Shown: positions 47,332 to 60,994 of the stretch, piece after piece
How the letters are laid out: each line of letters starts with the position of its first letter
How positions within the stretch are numbered: position 1 is the stretch's first letter
Source of the DNA: Tetmemena sp. SeJ-2015
Lineage: Eukaryota; Ciliophora; Spirotrichea; Sporadotrichida; Oxytrichidae
Length of the DNA: 64,000 nucleotides
NCBI GenBank assembly: GCA_027382625.1
Contig: JAJKFJ010022313.1
Location: forward strand, 1 to 64,000
Direction of reading: 5' to 3'
Program-made: the position numbers and the translations under genes
The notes under the pieces: model-generated
Told to the model about the DNA's origin: nothing
Database searches by the model: none
The model's input: only the letters and a program-made list of their open reading frames with translations

Positions 47332-47607
47332 TATCAACAATTTTTTATTTATAACAATTTAAACTCCCAAAAATCTCTCCAAGTTATGTCTTTTCAGAAT
47401 TTGTCTGTACTCTAAATTAATATTAATTTCCCCCTATATAACTAGAGATCTATGCATATATTCCATGTCGAATAGAAAAAAGAGGTTTCAGGTTAAAATA
47501 TAACGAAGGATGCTGATCTAGTTTTAAAGAATCTAATTTCCTGTAAACTTATCTTTAAACACATAGATTTCTGCTGCAGCATCACTAGTTAAAGATTTAT
47601 TGTTTCT

Positions 47608-48490
47608 TCAAGCAGAGTTCTAGAGTTGCCTTGCGAGGGCCTCATCCTGAGCGACTTGATTAGCAGCTGTTTGCCTCTGCTGAATATAAAACTACACATT
47701 CCATAAATCAAATAATTGTTGAATCTCTTGCTGCATTCTTTATTGGAGGAAGAACTGTGCTCTCTGTTCTGCGATGTCAGATGTCTGGTTGGAGCCAACG
47801 AGTGTGAACTGGTGGAGAAGTGGATTAGACTGGCCATCTTAATCAAAGGCAGAATTTGCAGATTGGTTGTTATTCACTCTGTAGTAAACCTAATAATCTA
47901 AGTAGTAGTCTGATAACATACATTGAATTAAGAGAGAGAGAGGATGAGTAAGTTTAGTAGTCATTGCCATTGTCATTTCCAGAGTAGCTGATGGGGCTGG
48001 AGGCAATATCTTGGAAAAGAATAAGTTGCCAGGTCAGCAGGGGGAAGAAGAAAAGCAGGAAGGTGATGCTCAAGAGGCCAAGCTTAATTACGATTGCGAG
48101 TAGGCCAATCACGTAGATCAGAGCGCCTGCTCTCAATGAGGCAACCCAGGGGTGTTTCTCAGTGTAGTCGAAAACTGCCAGCAATATCTGAATCAGCACA
48201 CTTTTAAATTATGAATTGCATTTATTTTTTTTCTTATTTCACACCGAGTAGGATCTCAATGAGGTAGAATCCCTGGATGCCAGAGGAAGAAGTCTTAGCA
48301 AGTGCTCCCTTGCTGATGAAGAAGTAGACTAGGAGTAGTACTGCGATCACTATATCTTGCCACAAGTAGGTTTTAGTTTCTTTCATTTTTTATCTGCTTT
48401 AAAGATGCTCTCTTTTCTTTTAATTATAATTCCTTCCCTATTATAATCGACAAATTGTTGTTCAGCTTCATCATCTTTATAATTACTCAT
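47608..48490 (-). CDS. Membrane protein with UIM-like C-terminus
   Basis: After removal of 8-, 43- and 73-bp IESs the CDS is 759 nt, exactly 253 codons. It has an acidic N-terminus (MSNYKDDEAEQQFVDYN), a first hydrophobic helix (DIVIAVLLLVYFFIS), a second and third (LIQILLAVFDY; ALIYVIGLLAIVIKLGLLSI and on to LLFFFPLLTW), then a cytosolic Gln-rich helical tail ending VAQDEALARQLQNSA. The DEALARQL core resembles ubiquitin-interacting motifs. Family not recognised. If the 8-bp IES is not real, translation would start at 48386 with MKETKTYLWQ. Confidence 0.65.
47882..47959 (-). other. IES, pointer TACTA, 73 bp
   Basis: Removal joins YSGNDNGNDY to YRVNNNQSANSAF in frame. Confidence 0.85.
48197..48244 (-). 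other. IES, pointer GTGTG, 43 bp
   Basis: Removal joins YLIEILLGV to LIQILLAVFDYTE. Confidence 0.87.
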
Positions 48491-48499
48491 ATTTAAAGA

Positions 48500-49379
48500 T
48501 AAAAGACTCAGTCGGCTGAAGAGAAACTGCAGCTACTCTTTGGAGGGCTAAAGAGATAATCTATTCAGGCTAAATATAGTGAGAAGCAGAAAATTAAAAA
48601 AATTCAAACTCAAAATAATTATCTCTACAGTCAAAATTAAAGATATGGTAAACAAAAGTTTAAATAAGAATCAGTCCAAATTAATTGTTTTAAAGATCAT
48701 TATTTATGTTCTTTGATATCAGTTAATCTATTGAATTGCAATAAATTGTGATATCTAAATTTGATATGACTATAGGTCTTGAAGAGATCTGAGATCGATG
48801 AGCTTTTGTAGAAAATAAAGCCAGAGTAGGACTCCTTTGAATATGAGAAAGAGTTGGGACCCAGCCCTTAAAAGCAAACCAAGCCTTAGCCAATGCTTTC
48901 TCGCCAAGCCACAAAGTCAGTTTCTTCCCCTCTGAATAGAGTGGGCTTTAAAGGCCTAGGAAGTTTAAAAAGCAAAGAGGGCTCACCCCAGAATAGGTCT
49001 ATAGCTTCAAAGGAAAAGTTGCCTACTGCATCAGGTGGGTTTGGTGGACTTAAACTTCTTAAGATGCAGATCAACTCAAACAAGGACGAAATTATTTTTA
49101 AATCGCTACTAAGGCACAGATGCTGCACCATTTAGCAATATCCTCAAGCTCGCTAAAGGAAGGATTAGTCTCTCAGACTAATCCTGGGAGATTAAAAATT
49201 ATTTATTTATAATGAGAAATCAGACTGGCAATTTAGAGAACTAGACGTCTACTGGCTGGAGTGTGGTTGATATGCTCGAGAAAAACAAAGACTTAACAAT
49301 GAGCAGAAAGAAATGGTATATTTTAAATAAGTCAACAGAAATTAAAGAATTGATGTTCAATCAAACTTTCTTGGTGTGA
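48500..49379 (+). CDS. Unknown Lys/Ser-rich protein, 5' end missing
   Basis: The plus strand reads SAEEKLQLLFGGLKRQSIQ from about 48510 without an ATG, then after an AT-rich insert (about 48650-48770) VLKRSEIDELLQKIKPEQDS, SVSSPLNRVGFKGLGSLKSK and SGGFGGLKLLKMQINSNK. It continues through two IESs (AAGG, 29 bp; GAGA, 26 bp) into TGWSVVDMLEKNKDLTMSRK before TGA. The missing start suggests a displaced first MDS. No family recognised. Confidence 0.5.
49082..49114 (+). other. IES, pointer AAGG, 29 bp
   Basis: Removal joins QINSNK to AQMLHHLAISSSSLK. An alternative reading keeps frame +1 (DAAPFSNILKLAKGR), so support is moderate. Confidence 0.5.
49188..49217 (+). other. IES, pointer GAGA, 26 bp
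   Basis: Removal joins LVSQTNPGR to NQTGNLENQTSTGW and removes an in-frame TGA. Confidence 0.6.
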
Positions 49380-49511
49380 GTATCTTTGGCAATTAGTGAA
49401 TGTCGTTCAAGGGAGGAGGTTGCATCTAGTCTTAACCCATGTTTGGGTTATTGACCGACTAAGGGATGAGTATGTGCGATTTGGATAGGTGATTCTTAGT
49501 CAAAGCCTTTT

Positions 49512-52057
49512 TCATGATTTAAAATAACTAAAGATTCGCACATCACTGGGGTTTACATTATTGGTTTGGTATTGCTAAGCTGTTGAGAAGTGAATGTGCT
49601 GGTTGATTGTAGAATCATCGAGATGCTGAGCGGCAGAAGGATCCCACTGCAAGTCCTTGGGATTCTTTATACTTTGAAGAATCTTTGAGAAACCTTGCCC
49701 AGCTCTCGGTAGTCTGTCCAGGGGATCTCTAAGAGGAAGCTTGTTCCATTAGGTGTATCCACCAGGTTTTGTGGAAATGTGTTTGAGTTTAGTCTCACAA
49801 GAGGCACAAGCTAACAAGAGAGGCTTCTTAGAGAGCATAGCCGTGTCTTCATTTTGCCCCTCCTCATTCATGTTTATTACTCCACTGCTCAGCAATAGCT
49901 CAAAGATAGACTTCATCTAAAACTATGAATACTATATCTATTACTTACTTGTGACTTGAGTTTGAAAATCGACTCTGAAGTTTAATTCTTAGAAGCGAAT
50001 CTCTCCGCAAGTTGAGAAAATGTCATTTCCAGGATGTCCAAAAGTTTCTCTATTAAAAATTACATTACACTTATTTACTTTCAGTGGCTACTAGTGACTC
50101 TTTAGAGGCTCTCTGGTGCAGAGAAGCATAAAGCTCCTTTATCTTTTTGAAGTAGGATTTCTTGAGTTCATCAAGCTGGTGGTAAATTCTTTGCACTTTG
50201 TCAATTAGATCTCTGTTGCCAGCTCCACCACCTCCATTCAATCTCAAAAATTAATCTTAACTAAATTTCATCATTATCCATCCTTGTAATTATTTATGCC
50301 ATAATTAATAATGCATTATGATTGTTGACTTGCATGTTCTCCTCCGTTTACTTTTTCTGAGCAGCAATTTCCTCTATACTCTGAGTGAGTCCCTTATCCA
50401 ATTGTCCAAGGCTGGATAACTTCTGAATGATGATGTTCATTTTGTGGTCATAAGCCTCCATCTTATATTTGATGGTATTTATCCTTTCCTCTTGAGTTTA
50501 GCCACTCAGTTCAAGCATCAACTTCATTCAATAAAGTGAGTAAGTTATGATCCATGTAAAGGAAAAATTTAAATTGACTCAACTGATTTGAGCCTGTTCT
50601 CAAAGTCATCACAAATAGTGTACACTCTCTAGAAGCTGTGCTAATTATCCTAGTCCCTCCTTACTATATCCGCAGACACAGCTTTGATATTCTCTTCGAG
50701 CAATATCTCAAACTTGGTTGTAAGAGCCAACTCCTATTCTTTGATCTGATGAGCGATGTTAGTCTGGTTGTCTTGAATGAGTTTCCTCAATGTCTATAAA
50801 CTTCTGTGTGTTTTCAATTTGGGTTGAGGTCAGCTTCTCCTCACTCGTTTGGATTTGTCTCTTCAACTTCTGAATCTCCTTTCTCACAAAATATTTTAAA
50901 AAAAAAAAAGGAAGAAGAAGCAAGCTAAAATTGTAGACTTGATCTGGGGTTAGTTTGAAATAGTTTTCCTAAGTCTTAAATACTCCTTGTCTAGTGGATT
51001 TTATTCAGGGTCCTTGATTTAGCTGGCTCTGTTCCCTTCATCAGCTAAGGTCTTGCCTCCTGCCATTCTTGAAAGCAGTTGAAGGCTTCACTTTTTCTTT
51101 CGGCTCTTTTTGTTGAGAACATGAAAAAAGGGAATTAAAAAAGAGAATTCCCTAAGGGGAGGCTTGTGAGCTTTTCCTCTAAGGAAGCTATGAGTTATTC
51201 AAGACCCTCGGTCGTTTTTATTTCGCTCAAAAGTCTCCTCAATAAGCTTGAGGGAGGTTTCTCTGTTATAGCTTTGCACTAGGGAATTCAGAGAATCGAT
51301 TTGCGATTAAAGTTGCTCTACCTATGAACTTGAAATTGACTGTTACTTTAGAGAAAAAAAGAATAATATTTTTACTCACTCTGTGCAGCAAAAGGATTCA
51401 TCATCCTCCAAATCTAGATCAGGAGCGAGCTACTACTTCAATTTATTCACTACAAACTCATTTAAACAAACTTAAGATAGGAATGAATCTATATTTTACC
51501 TATACTCTTGAGGGACTGCACTTATTTTATAGCAAAGTTTGAGTTCTTCTTCAGCAGGAGCCAACTTTGAATTAATCAATTTGACTTAGGACTCCAAATC
51601 TATTTAAGGAATAATCAAGCAAGCAGATGATTCGTACCTCCAATTTAGAAGAATTAAATATAAAAGCTGTAGAGATTATTCTTGTCCGTCTGTTCAGACT
51701 TGAAAGATTCAAGCTCAACTTTAGTTTTTTAAGTGGTCTCTTTAAGAGAGCTGATAGCTTTCTCAGCCTCAGTGAGTCTCATTTGGTCTATGATGCTCAT
51801 CCCGCCTACTCTCCCGACTTGCTAGTTTTATGATACAACAGCCGGTTTGCCTCCACCATTTTCTTAGGATTCTAAATAAAACTATACTTTTAAAATAATC
51901 TATAGTGGAGCTTCTTGATTTTGCAAAGCATTAACTATGAACTCTATCTTTGACTGTTAGCTGTTCTGATTTTCAACAAGCTGCAGAATGATCTACTTCA
52001 ATGCTTCGAAATTGTACACAAACTGGAATGTAAACAGCTCATTTATTGCTCATTCAT
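49512..52057 (-). CDS. Coiled-coil protein, possibly SF-assemblin-like
   Basis: Starts MNELFTFQFVYNFEALKQII after an 11-bp IES right behind the ATG. Long heptad regions follow: SIIDQMRLTEAEKAISSLKE (51740), QIDSLNSLVQSYNRETS (51260), LRKLIQDNQTNIAHQIKEQE and KFEILLEENIKAVSADIVRR (50640-50760), RINTIKYKMEAYDHKMN (50450) and VQRIYHQLDELKKSYFKKIK (50150). The last 170 residues are globular, with MLSKKPLLLACASCETKLKH, ending VRIFSYFKS and TGA. Regular heptads with repeated short Gln-rich stretches recall SF-assemblin or other basal-body fibre proteins, but that is only a suggestion. AT-rich IESs near 50270-50330, 50880-50930, 51330-51380 and 51430-51540. Confidence 0.62.
52037..52054 (-). other. 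IES, pointer AATGAGC, 11 bp
   Basis: A 7-bp pointer with a 4-bp spacer directly after ATG. Removal repairs the frame from the start codon to NELFTFQFVYNF. Confidence 0.87.
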
Positions 52058-52132
52058 TAAAGCAAAAGCAAGTATAAGTTGTTTTAATAATTTCTCTCTC
52101 TCTCTATTTTATTGTTTGAATAGTTTGAGATC

Positions 52133-52863
52133 GTCTGTTTGGGGGGGGCCTTTCCTCGTCATCCACTTTTTTCGTGAAAAAATGAAAAATAACTATTTAG
52201 CCTAAAATCAGCCAAAAATTACAATTCTTTGGTCCAAATTCAAATCCAAAAGGTATAGCCTGTTCATATTCCCTTTAAAATTTAGGAACTTTAGAGAAGA
52301 AAGAAAATTTTTATATTGTAAAAATAATTCAAATCTAGATAAGGGGGATTGTTAATTTTAAATTTATAAAATTTTTAAAAAATACTTAAATAATGTTTAT
52401 TTTCCAAATTTTTAACCAAACTTTTTTTCATAGATTCTTTCAAACCCCTTTAATTAATAAGACTTAGGACTCCTTTTATTTAAAGGAATAAAAACAAGCA
52501 AAGCCTAATTTGGGTTTATAAAATTAGAGATTATCTTGCCCTCTTTAATTAAAGTTTTCAATAATTTTTTTTTGAGTGCTCTTTAAAATATCCTTTCTCA
52601 GTTTTATTTGTCTATGATGCTCACCCGTCTTACAAATTTTAATTTTTGATCCTCCTTTCCTCCCCCATTTCTTAGGATTTAAAAAAAAATTAAAAAATAA
52701 ATAGTAGGAGTTTTTGAGCAAAGTTAAATATAAACCTTTTTTTGGTTATGTTCTTTTTTCTACTAGCTAAAATTTGAATCTGTTAAGTTTAAAATTTTGG
52801 GTAGATAGTGATTTTTCTAATTTTATGAAAAAAGTATGACGAAGGAAAGGCCCCCGTCTGTTT
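52133..52863. mobile_element. TIR element carrying a decayed host-gene fragment (Pack-type)
   Basis: GTCTGTTT repeats at 52133-52140 and 52856-52863 look like an 8-bp target-site duplication. Just inside are imperfect terminal inverted repeats of roughly 55-65 bp (52141 to about 52205; about 52797 to 52855), each beginning with a G-run followed by CCTTTCC and CGTCA. Between them, about 52280-52790 matches the N-terminal third of the coiled-coil gene next door (51330-52000) in order and orientation: shared GACTTAGGACTCC, GTCTATGATGCTCA and TTTCTTAGGATT with surrounding similarity. The copy has lost its reading frame. No transposase is present, so it is non-autonomous. Confidence 0.75.
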
Positions 52864-52958
52864 TTATAGTTTTAAGTTCTGAAAAGGCGATACTTTGATT
52901 GCTCATTTTATTTTCTATAATATCTACTCTCCTAATTGTTATGTCTTTGTGTTAGTAA

Positions 52959-54792
52959 ATGAGATTTTCTAATGAAAATAATGACCCTTCTATGGATGAG
53001 GAAAAAGAAGCTCCTCGACGATTTGTTCAATAAAGAGTAGGCTTTACTGAAAGGAAACAGCAGCAGAGACCCAAAGCAAGGAGTTGCAAATTCTGAAAAC
53101 CCTTAAGCAGCAAATAATTTGGATGGTGGGGAGGGAAACAGTTTCATTTACAAACTTGAAGGAAGTGAAGAGGAAGCATGAGCTTCAGTAAAAGGAGGAG
53201 GGAAGGGCGCTTTCGATAGCACAGTACAATGCTATTAAGTAGCAGGAGTAGGAGATATAGAAAATTAATTCTGAAAAGATGCAAAGGGATCAGCAACTAT
53301 AAAAGGATATAGAGGGAGCTAAGTCGGGCCCCTCTAAGAGCCAAAAAATAGCATAAAGTTTGGAGGACTCAGCCGATGAAGAATTCAAGAAATCTAGGAA
53401 GAAGCCATAACTGGAGGTGTAGAAAGGATTGATAGTTAAAGAGAAGGCGCTGCCTGCTCATACTTTGATTAGACGCAAGGCGCTTTCAATCCTCAAGTAC
53501 AACTTAAATTTTTATTAATATTTTTTTTTAACTACCAGAGCTGAAGAAGTATATGTAATTGCAGTTAACTTATTATAATTTCAAAACCAACTGAGAAAAA
53601 TTTAACTCAGAATTATAAGAATTGTAAATAAAATGAATAAAAAGCTAAAATAGCAGAGCAGGAAACTAAATATACTCGGCAAGATAATTGATGATATCTT
53701 TGTCAAAGAACTTCAAACTGCGTTTTTATAAATTAAGATCCATTAAATAAGCTGAATGGCAAATGGCAAAAAAAGGAACAATAAAGTTAAAGATTTGTAC
53801 TGCTAGTGAGAGAGAACTAATTTGGAAGATGCTAAAGGAAAAAAGTTAGCAAAATCTGAGTGACCTCAAATAAATTAATAAGCCACAAATAATCAACTTT
53901 ACTTAATTAAATATGGATATAAAATATATAATAATTATGGAAATTAAATAAACTATACTAATTGCATAAGATTTTGGGGAAAAAAGTAAAAATCAAAATC
54001 CTCAAAAATTAATTTTCAAGGGGAAAAATGCAAAACTTTTTTTAAAAGAAGATGACAAAGTTTTAAAATTTACACAGAGGACTGATTACAAAACCCAATT
54101 TGGAAAAAATTTTTAAAAAAAAAAATTTTTTTTTTTAGCAAGACAAAAATTAGTCTCTGAGGCTAACAATAAAATCCAGATAGCAATAACTTGAGGAGAT
54201 CAAATCAAAGGCCGGTGAAATAGAAAAAGAAGCCAAACTTGATTTAACTTAGAAGCAGTTGATTCTTTAAAGACTGATTCGCAGATAGGCTATCTACAAA
54301 ATAGTGAACATAGTGAGAACCAAGGCCTTGAGAGTCAATTTCTAGCTTATAAAATCCTTCTAATGAGTACTCGTATTTCAAGCACAAGATAATGAGAGAG
54401 CTCCCTCGGCCTAGGAAAAAGCAAGAATGGGAAAGACTAATTGCACCTAATTTTTAATTGAAGAAGAGTATAAAGGCTTTTATTAAAACTCAAAGCAGAA
54501 AATAAGAGAGATGCCTGCTTGCTATCAGGACATTTCATTTTATATTTACGAGTTCATTCTTTAATACAGGCTAATCAAGCATTAGATTATTGCAAAAATT
54601 AAATTTAACATATTTAAGCATGTCGTTTTGATTTAAAGGTTCATAAGAAAGTAGCAACTGAGGAAATGGCTTGCAACCAATCAACCTTAAAATGAACCTT
54701 AAAGCACTGCTTGTAATAGGAGAGTGAGAGTTGATGTTTCTTTCCTAGAATAAAAGCCAACCTATATGGGAGAATCGTGCCTTCTATTTTGA
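52959..54792 (+). CDS. Basic coiled-coil protein, unknown
   Basis: Starts MRFSNENNDPSMDEEKEAPR, then RRFVQQRVGFTE. The frame then changes to TAAETQSKELQILKTLKQQ, which a 5-bp removal would explain. It continues FTNLKEVKRKHELQQ, LSIAQYNAIKQQEQEIQ and EEFKKSRKKPQLEVQKGLI to about 53510. After AT-rich inserts come KLNILGKIIDDIFVKEL (53640-53730), QLEEIKSKAGEIEKEAKLDL and KIVNIVRTKALRVNFQLIK (54190-54350), and a C-terminus with RKQQLRKWLATNQPQ ending MGESCLLF and TGA. Rich in Lys/Gln helices; family not recognised. Confidence 0.55.
53049..53057 (+). other. Candidate 5-bp IES, pointer GAAA
   Basis: GAAAGGAAA: removing one 5-bp unit changes the frame from ERKQQQRPK to ETAAETQSKELQ, which stays coding-like. 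A sequencing or allelic indel is an alternative. Confidence 0.4.
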
Positions 54793-54914
54793 TTAGTAAT
54801 TTTATTTTTACTACTCTTTAATTTCAAATATAGGAATCTAACATCCGAATGTAACTCCGATTACTAAGAAGGAAATTATTTTAGATTACCATCATCATTA
54901 TATTCTGTCATTTC

Positions 54915-56839
<1,925 letters not shown>

Positions 56840-56843
<4 letters not shown>

Positions 56844-57574
56844 TAAATAAATGGAAAATTAAAGATTGATGATAACAATGCGATGATTCTTTAAATTTTA
56901 AATGAATCAATGATAAATTTCTTGCTGCTTGGGTTCATCTCGGCATTCAGCTGTATAATGCCATCGGTTTCTATTTATTATTATTATAACGTTCGGAGAA
57001 TTTAATGTTAGTTTCAAGCTTAAAGTGTAATAATAATGATGATGATGGCTTACGTATGATAACTCTTGAGTTTTGATCCATCATTTGCACATTAACCGCT
57101 ATCTTTCCATCTTCGTAGTTAATAGATTAATGTGAAGATATCATACCTGTTTTCTTAGACTTAAAAGAAATTAAAGATAAAATTGCTTCCCTGATTAGCT
57201 TATCTTCTAATTCTTTGTCTTACTTCTGTTCTTTCCTATGAATAATTTCAACTTTCGCTGAGAGTTTTATTATACCTTAGTATTGATAAAACATAATCAT
57301 TGCATATAGTTAAAAGCATTTGTTTGATATTTTTGAATGTCTTTTTTATGATGCTAATTTCTCTTTGAAATTAATTTTCTTTATAAATATGAGGACTCTT
57401 GCGATGTTGCCTCCTCTAAATAGCAGAGTGAGTAAACATTTTGTAATGGATTTGGAAAGTGGCATTTACCTGAGCTTTCACTGTACTCTATAAAAATATA
57501 TAACTTTTATCTTCTTGAAAGTGAGTGTCATTTTTGCAAGTTGAGCAGGTTGAGCAACTTAAATTGGAACCCAT
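56840..57574 (-). CDS. Small predicted acylated protein, unknown
   Basis: Starts MGSNLSCSTCSTCKND. The MG-x3-S start fits N-myristoylation and the following cysteines could be palmitoylated, so membrane anchoring is likely (inference). The middle includes YEDGKIAVNVQMMDQNSRVI, and the C-terminal part DGIIQLNAEMNPSSKKFIID ends just before TGA at 56840-56842. A GT-AG interval (about 57425-57490) and an AT-rich insert (about 56985-57060) probably need removal. The stop codon overlaps the ATG of the downstream CDPK as ATGA. Family not recognised. Confidence 0.5.
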
Positions 57575-57760
57575 GAATAATAAAGTGAATTAAGTGGAAG
57601 AATATTAATAAATATTTTCAATTATTTTTGGAGGCGATGATCATTGCTTATAATTTTACTTCTGCTTGCATTTATGCTTCTTCTTATTGAGCAGTAGTAA
57701 TCATTTTTCAACAAATGATAAATCGTAAAAATCAAAATATAAACTTATACTTTATTAAGA

Positions 57761-60700
57761 ATGAGTGATCTAGTTTTATAAGCAAGAAGTATTTCTTAAC
57801 TGAGAGGAGGAGGAGGATAGGTGGGGAATAATATAGAATCCTCAAACATTAATTCATAAGTGTAAGCAAATTGAAAATCTCGAAACTAGAGCAGATCCTT
57901 CATCACTCATCAAGCTGTGAAACTGCCCAAGCTTAATCAAAGATGATCCAATCTTAACTTGAGCTAGTTAACTGCGGAGTTAAAATAAATCCCTACTTTC
58001 TCGAAACAGGATAAATCTAAAACTTGTTAAGATAGTTTAATTTTAATCTCTGAAAGGGTTGAGAGAGATAAACAGAGAGTACTTTCAGTTTTCTGGGGAG
58101 CCATATAATCCATAAACAAATTAATTTAATCAAGAAGAAATTCGAGACTATTAAGATCTCAAGTCATTCTCAAAGCAAAGGAGGCAGTAGCAGAACTATG
58201 CTAAAATTTTGCTTATAAATTGCTTTTTAACTCAGGAATAGAGAAGGAAGAAGGCAGGTCTGTTGCCTCTTATAAAGAGCAAATTGTTGAGAAAAAGCTC
58301 TCAAATATCAAGTTAAAGGTAATGTGCAATTTACACCATTCAGCAAATGTCGGCCTAATATTTTCAAATATAGATCAGAAATAATGCGCAGTCGTAACTG
58401 AAACCGCAAAATGGTTGTTTATTTTAGTCAAGTTATTCTTTAATGGATAAGGATAAGAAAAGGAATAAGATTCACTTAAGCTATTGAAGGAGATGATGGA
58501 GTAGTAATTCATTCAATCCAAATCTTTATTTAGTTTTAAGTAAAATTTATCTCGAAGATAGAAGTATGCAAATGCCAAGAGGTCTTCAGAATTCACAAAT
58601 ATGTAAGGCATTTTAATTTAAATGAATAAATGTGTGCTTAAATTCATATAAGCTTTTCTATTGTATAACTAAAATTATCATACTACTATTTTCAATTATT
58701 AATTGCAATAAAAGTACTGTTGAAAAGATGCTTCCACAGAAAAATTAGGATAGTCCAATTAAAAAAAATATAACTAACTCAGAAACTGAAAGTCTTAAAA
58801 ATGGAAGAAGATTAAATAGTTTATCTCCCTGAGAAAACTAACTTGAAAAGATGAAAACTGCTGATCAAGAGGAGCTGCAAAGATTAAAAACTGATGAAGG
58901 AAAAGATTAAGACGAAGATCCCCTTGAAGGGAATTTGTTTTATTATAATCTCATATAAATTAACAAAAAAGGAGGTTTTAGCTGCAATAAGATAGAAATT
59001 TATTTTATTTTATGAAGATTAGGGGGTCTATAAGTAACTGCCACTCAAGAACCATAGAAACCCACTTATAAGAAATATCCTGAAGATGAATTTACTAGAT
59101 AATTCTACTATCCTCGAATATGAGAAACTGCTAGGATAGAACATCATAAACCATACTTCAAAAACCAAGAAAGCCATTTTCGAGGAATCTAATGCAATAA
59201 TTAAATATATTACTTTTAGAAATTTAAAGATATTAATAAATTGTAAATACCAATAAAAAAATTAATTATACTCAATAAAAATATAGTTTCTATATTAGAG
59301 CCATATTTATCATGATACAAGTCTATTTAATTTTTAATAGAGGGGAAAACCAAGCCGAAGAATGCCTCCTAATCTTACAGTCCTTTTATATTAGCGAGTG
59401 CTTTCTCTTTAGACTTCTACACCCTCTACAGAGATCAGATAAAGACTGACAAAGATGAAACCTCTGAAAGTTAACAAGAGGAAAAGAACCAGATTTTGGA
59501 AATTAAAAATTAGGAAAATTTAAAAGCTCTTGAAGAGGAGGCTAAAAGGAAAAATGAGGAGGAAGCTTTGAAAATTATAGAATAAAAGCTTAGGAGCATG
59601 AAGGAGGAAATAAAGAAGAGGAAGGCGGAACTTTAAGCAAAGCAAAAAGCCAAAATTAAAGGCAGTAAATCCCGTCAGGATTCTGAAAGCATCCAGTCCA
59701 AGTTTAATGATTTTGTGTTTGGTTATTTAATGGCTCGATATTAGTCTTGCAAGATGAAAAAGGCGAGACTCAAAGAAAGCCAAAACTTGAAATTAATTGT
59801 AAACTACATATATTTATATGTATAAGATAAAATTTCCCTAGATTCTTTAAGCTAGATAGAGTCTAACTTGATAACTCCAAATTTGTAGGATAAGTAGATT
59901 GATTACTCTTTGGAGAGTACTTTAAAATTAGGAAGCCAAGAATCACAATTAGACTAATCCTACAGCTAACTAAGACCTGAGGAGGCCAAAGCAAAATCAA
60001 AAAATGCCATTGACTCTAGTAAGAACAGAAATCAAAAGAAGTTCTAGCTGAGAGATAAATCCTTCAAGATAAATCTCTTTGAGAAGGCATTGGAGGGCAA
60101 AGAATTGTCCAAGGAGTAGCAGGATCTACTTCACTTATAACTTAATGAAAAGCCTCAAATGCAAAGAATGAGGAACAAGGACTACGTAGATAAAGACTTT
60201 CTAAACTAAGTGAAGCACAAGAGAATTTAAGAGCTGAGGAGTTTCAAGAAGCATCATTAAGAGTTTATGAAGAGGCTTAATGGGATCTCAGACCGCAAGA
60301 AAATCGATAAGTTTGAGAGTCTTGAAACCATGATGCAAGACCCTTTTGATTCGGCTCAGAACTCAAAGTTGCTGCAATTTCTGATCTATGACATGCAGTC
60401 TTTTCAAACACTCTTGGACTAGTATGGAATATAAGAAGCTATAGTTGATGGAGAGGAGGCATAGCAAGCTGAAAATCTCATGGAGAAAATTGAGAGAGAG
60501 GAATTAAAACTCAAGGAGGAGATTGAAATGAGGAATCGAATCAAAGAAAAGTTTCTAGGCGGCAAGGGTAAAAGAAGGATATATAATAATTCCTTTTATC
60601 TTATTGATGGATGCTCTTAATTGGGCAGTAGGAGAAGTTCTTAGAGACTCACTTGATGGACAGAAGTTGGAACGACTTGACCTTGGATGACATAGATAGA

Positions 60701-60994
60701 GTTAAGGAAATAATAAATCAAGTGGCAGAAAAGTCTGAGCAGTTTAACAAGATCAAGGATCTTATAAGTTTTTAAGTTCCCTATTTTTTATATCTGTGGA
60801 TGAGCAGATTTATGAAATTGATAGAGCGAAATAAACCTGGTCGAAGGCTGGTAAACTAAAATGAAGCTTCTCCATTTTATCTGAATGACTTTAATTATTA
60901 AGATGTTTAAAAGATCCCTACAAGGATCTAACTTAGGTAGAGATTTCAAAGAGGCTTCAAATAGACAAAGGAGATTTTGAAAGGAAAACATTGA
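57761..60994 (+). CDS. Coiled-coil protein, Lys/Glu-rich, unknown
   Basis: Starts MSDLVLQARSISQLRGGGG. Islands: FSGEPYNPQTNQFNQEEIRD (58090-58150), KEQIVEKKLSNIKLKVMCNL and WLFILVKLFFNG (58280-58450), NSETESLKNGRRLNSLS (58770-58830), SPFILASAFSLDFYTLYRDQ (59380-59440), then a long charged coiled coil (59470-59660). A conserved-looking helical part at 59830-60590 includes RIQELRSFKKHHQEFMKRLN, then FESLETMMQDPFDSAQNSKL and LIYDMQSFQTLLDQYG. It continues DRSWNDLTLDDIDRVKEIIN and ends ILKGKH and TGA. IESs not mapped individually. The IQELRSFKKHHQEF region would be the best search query. Confidence 0.55.
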
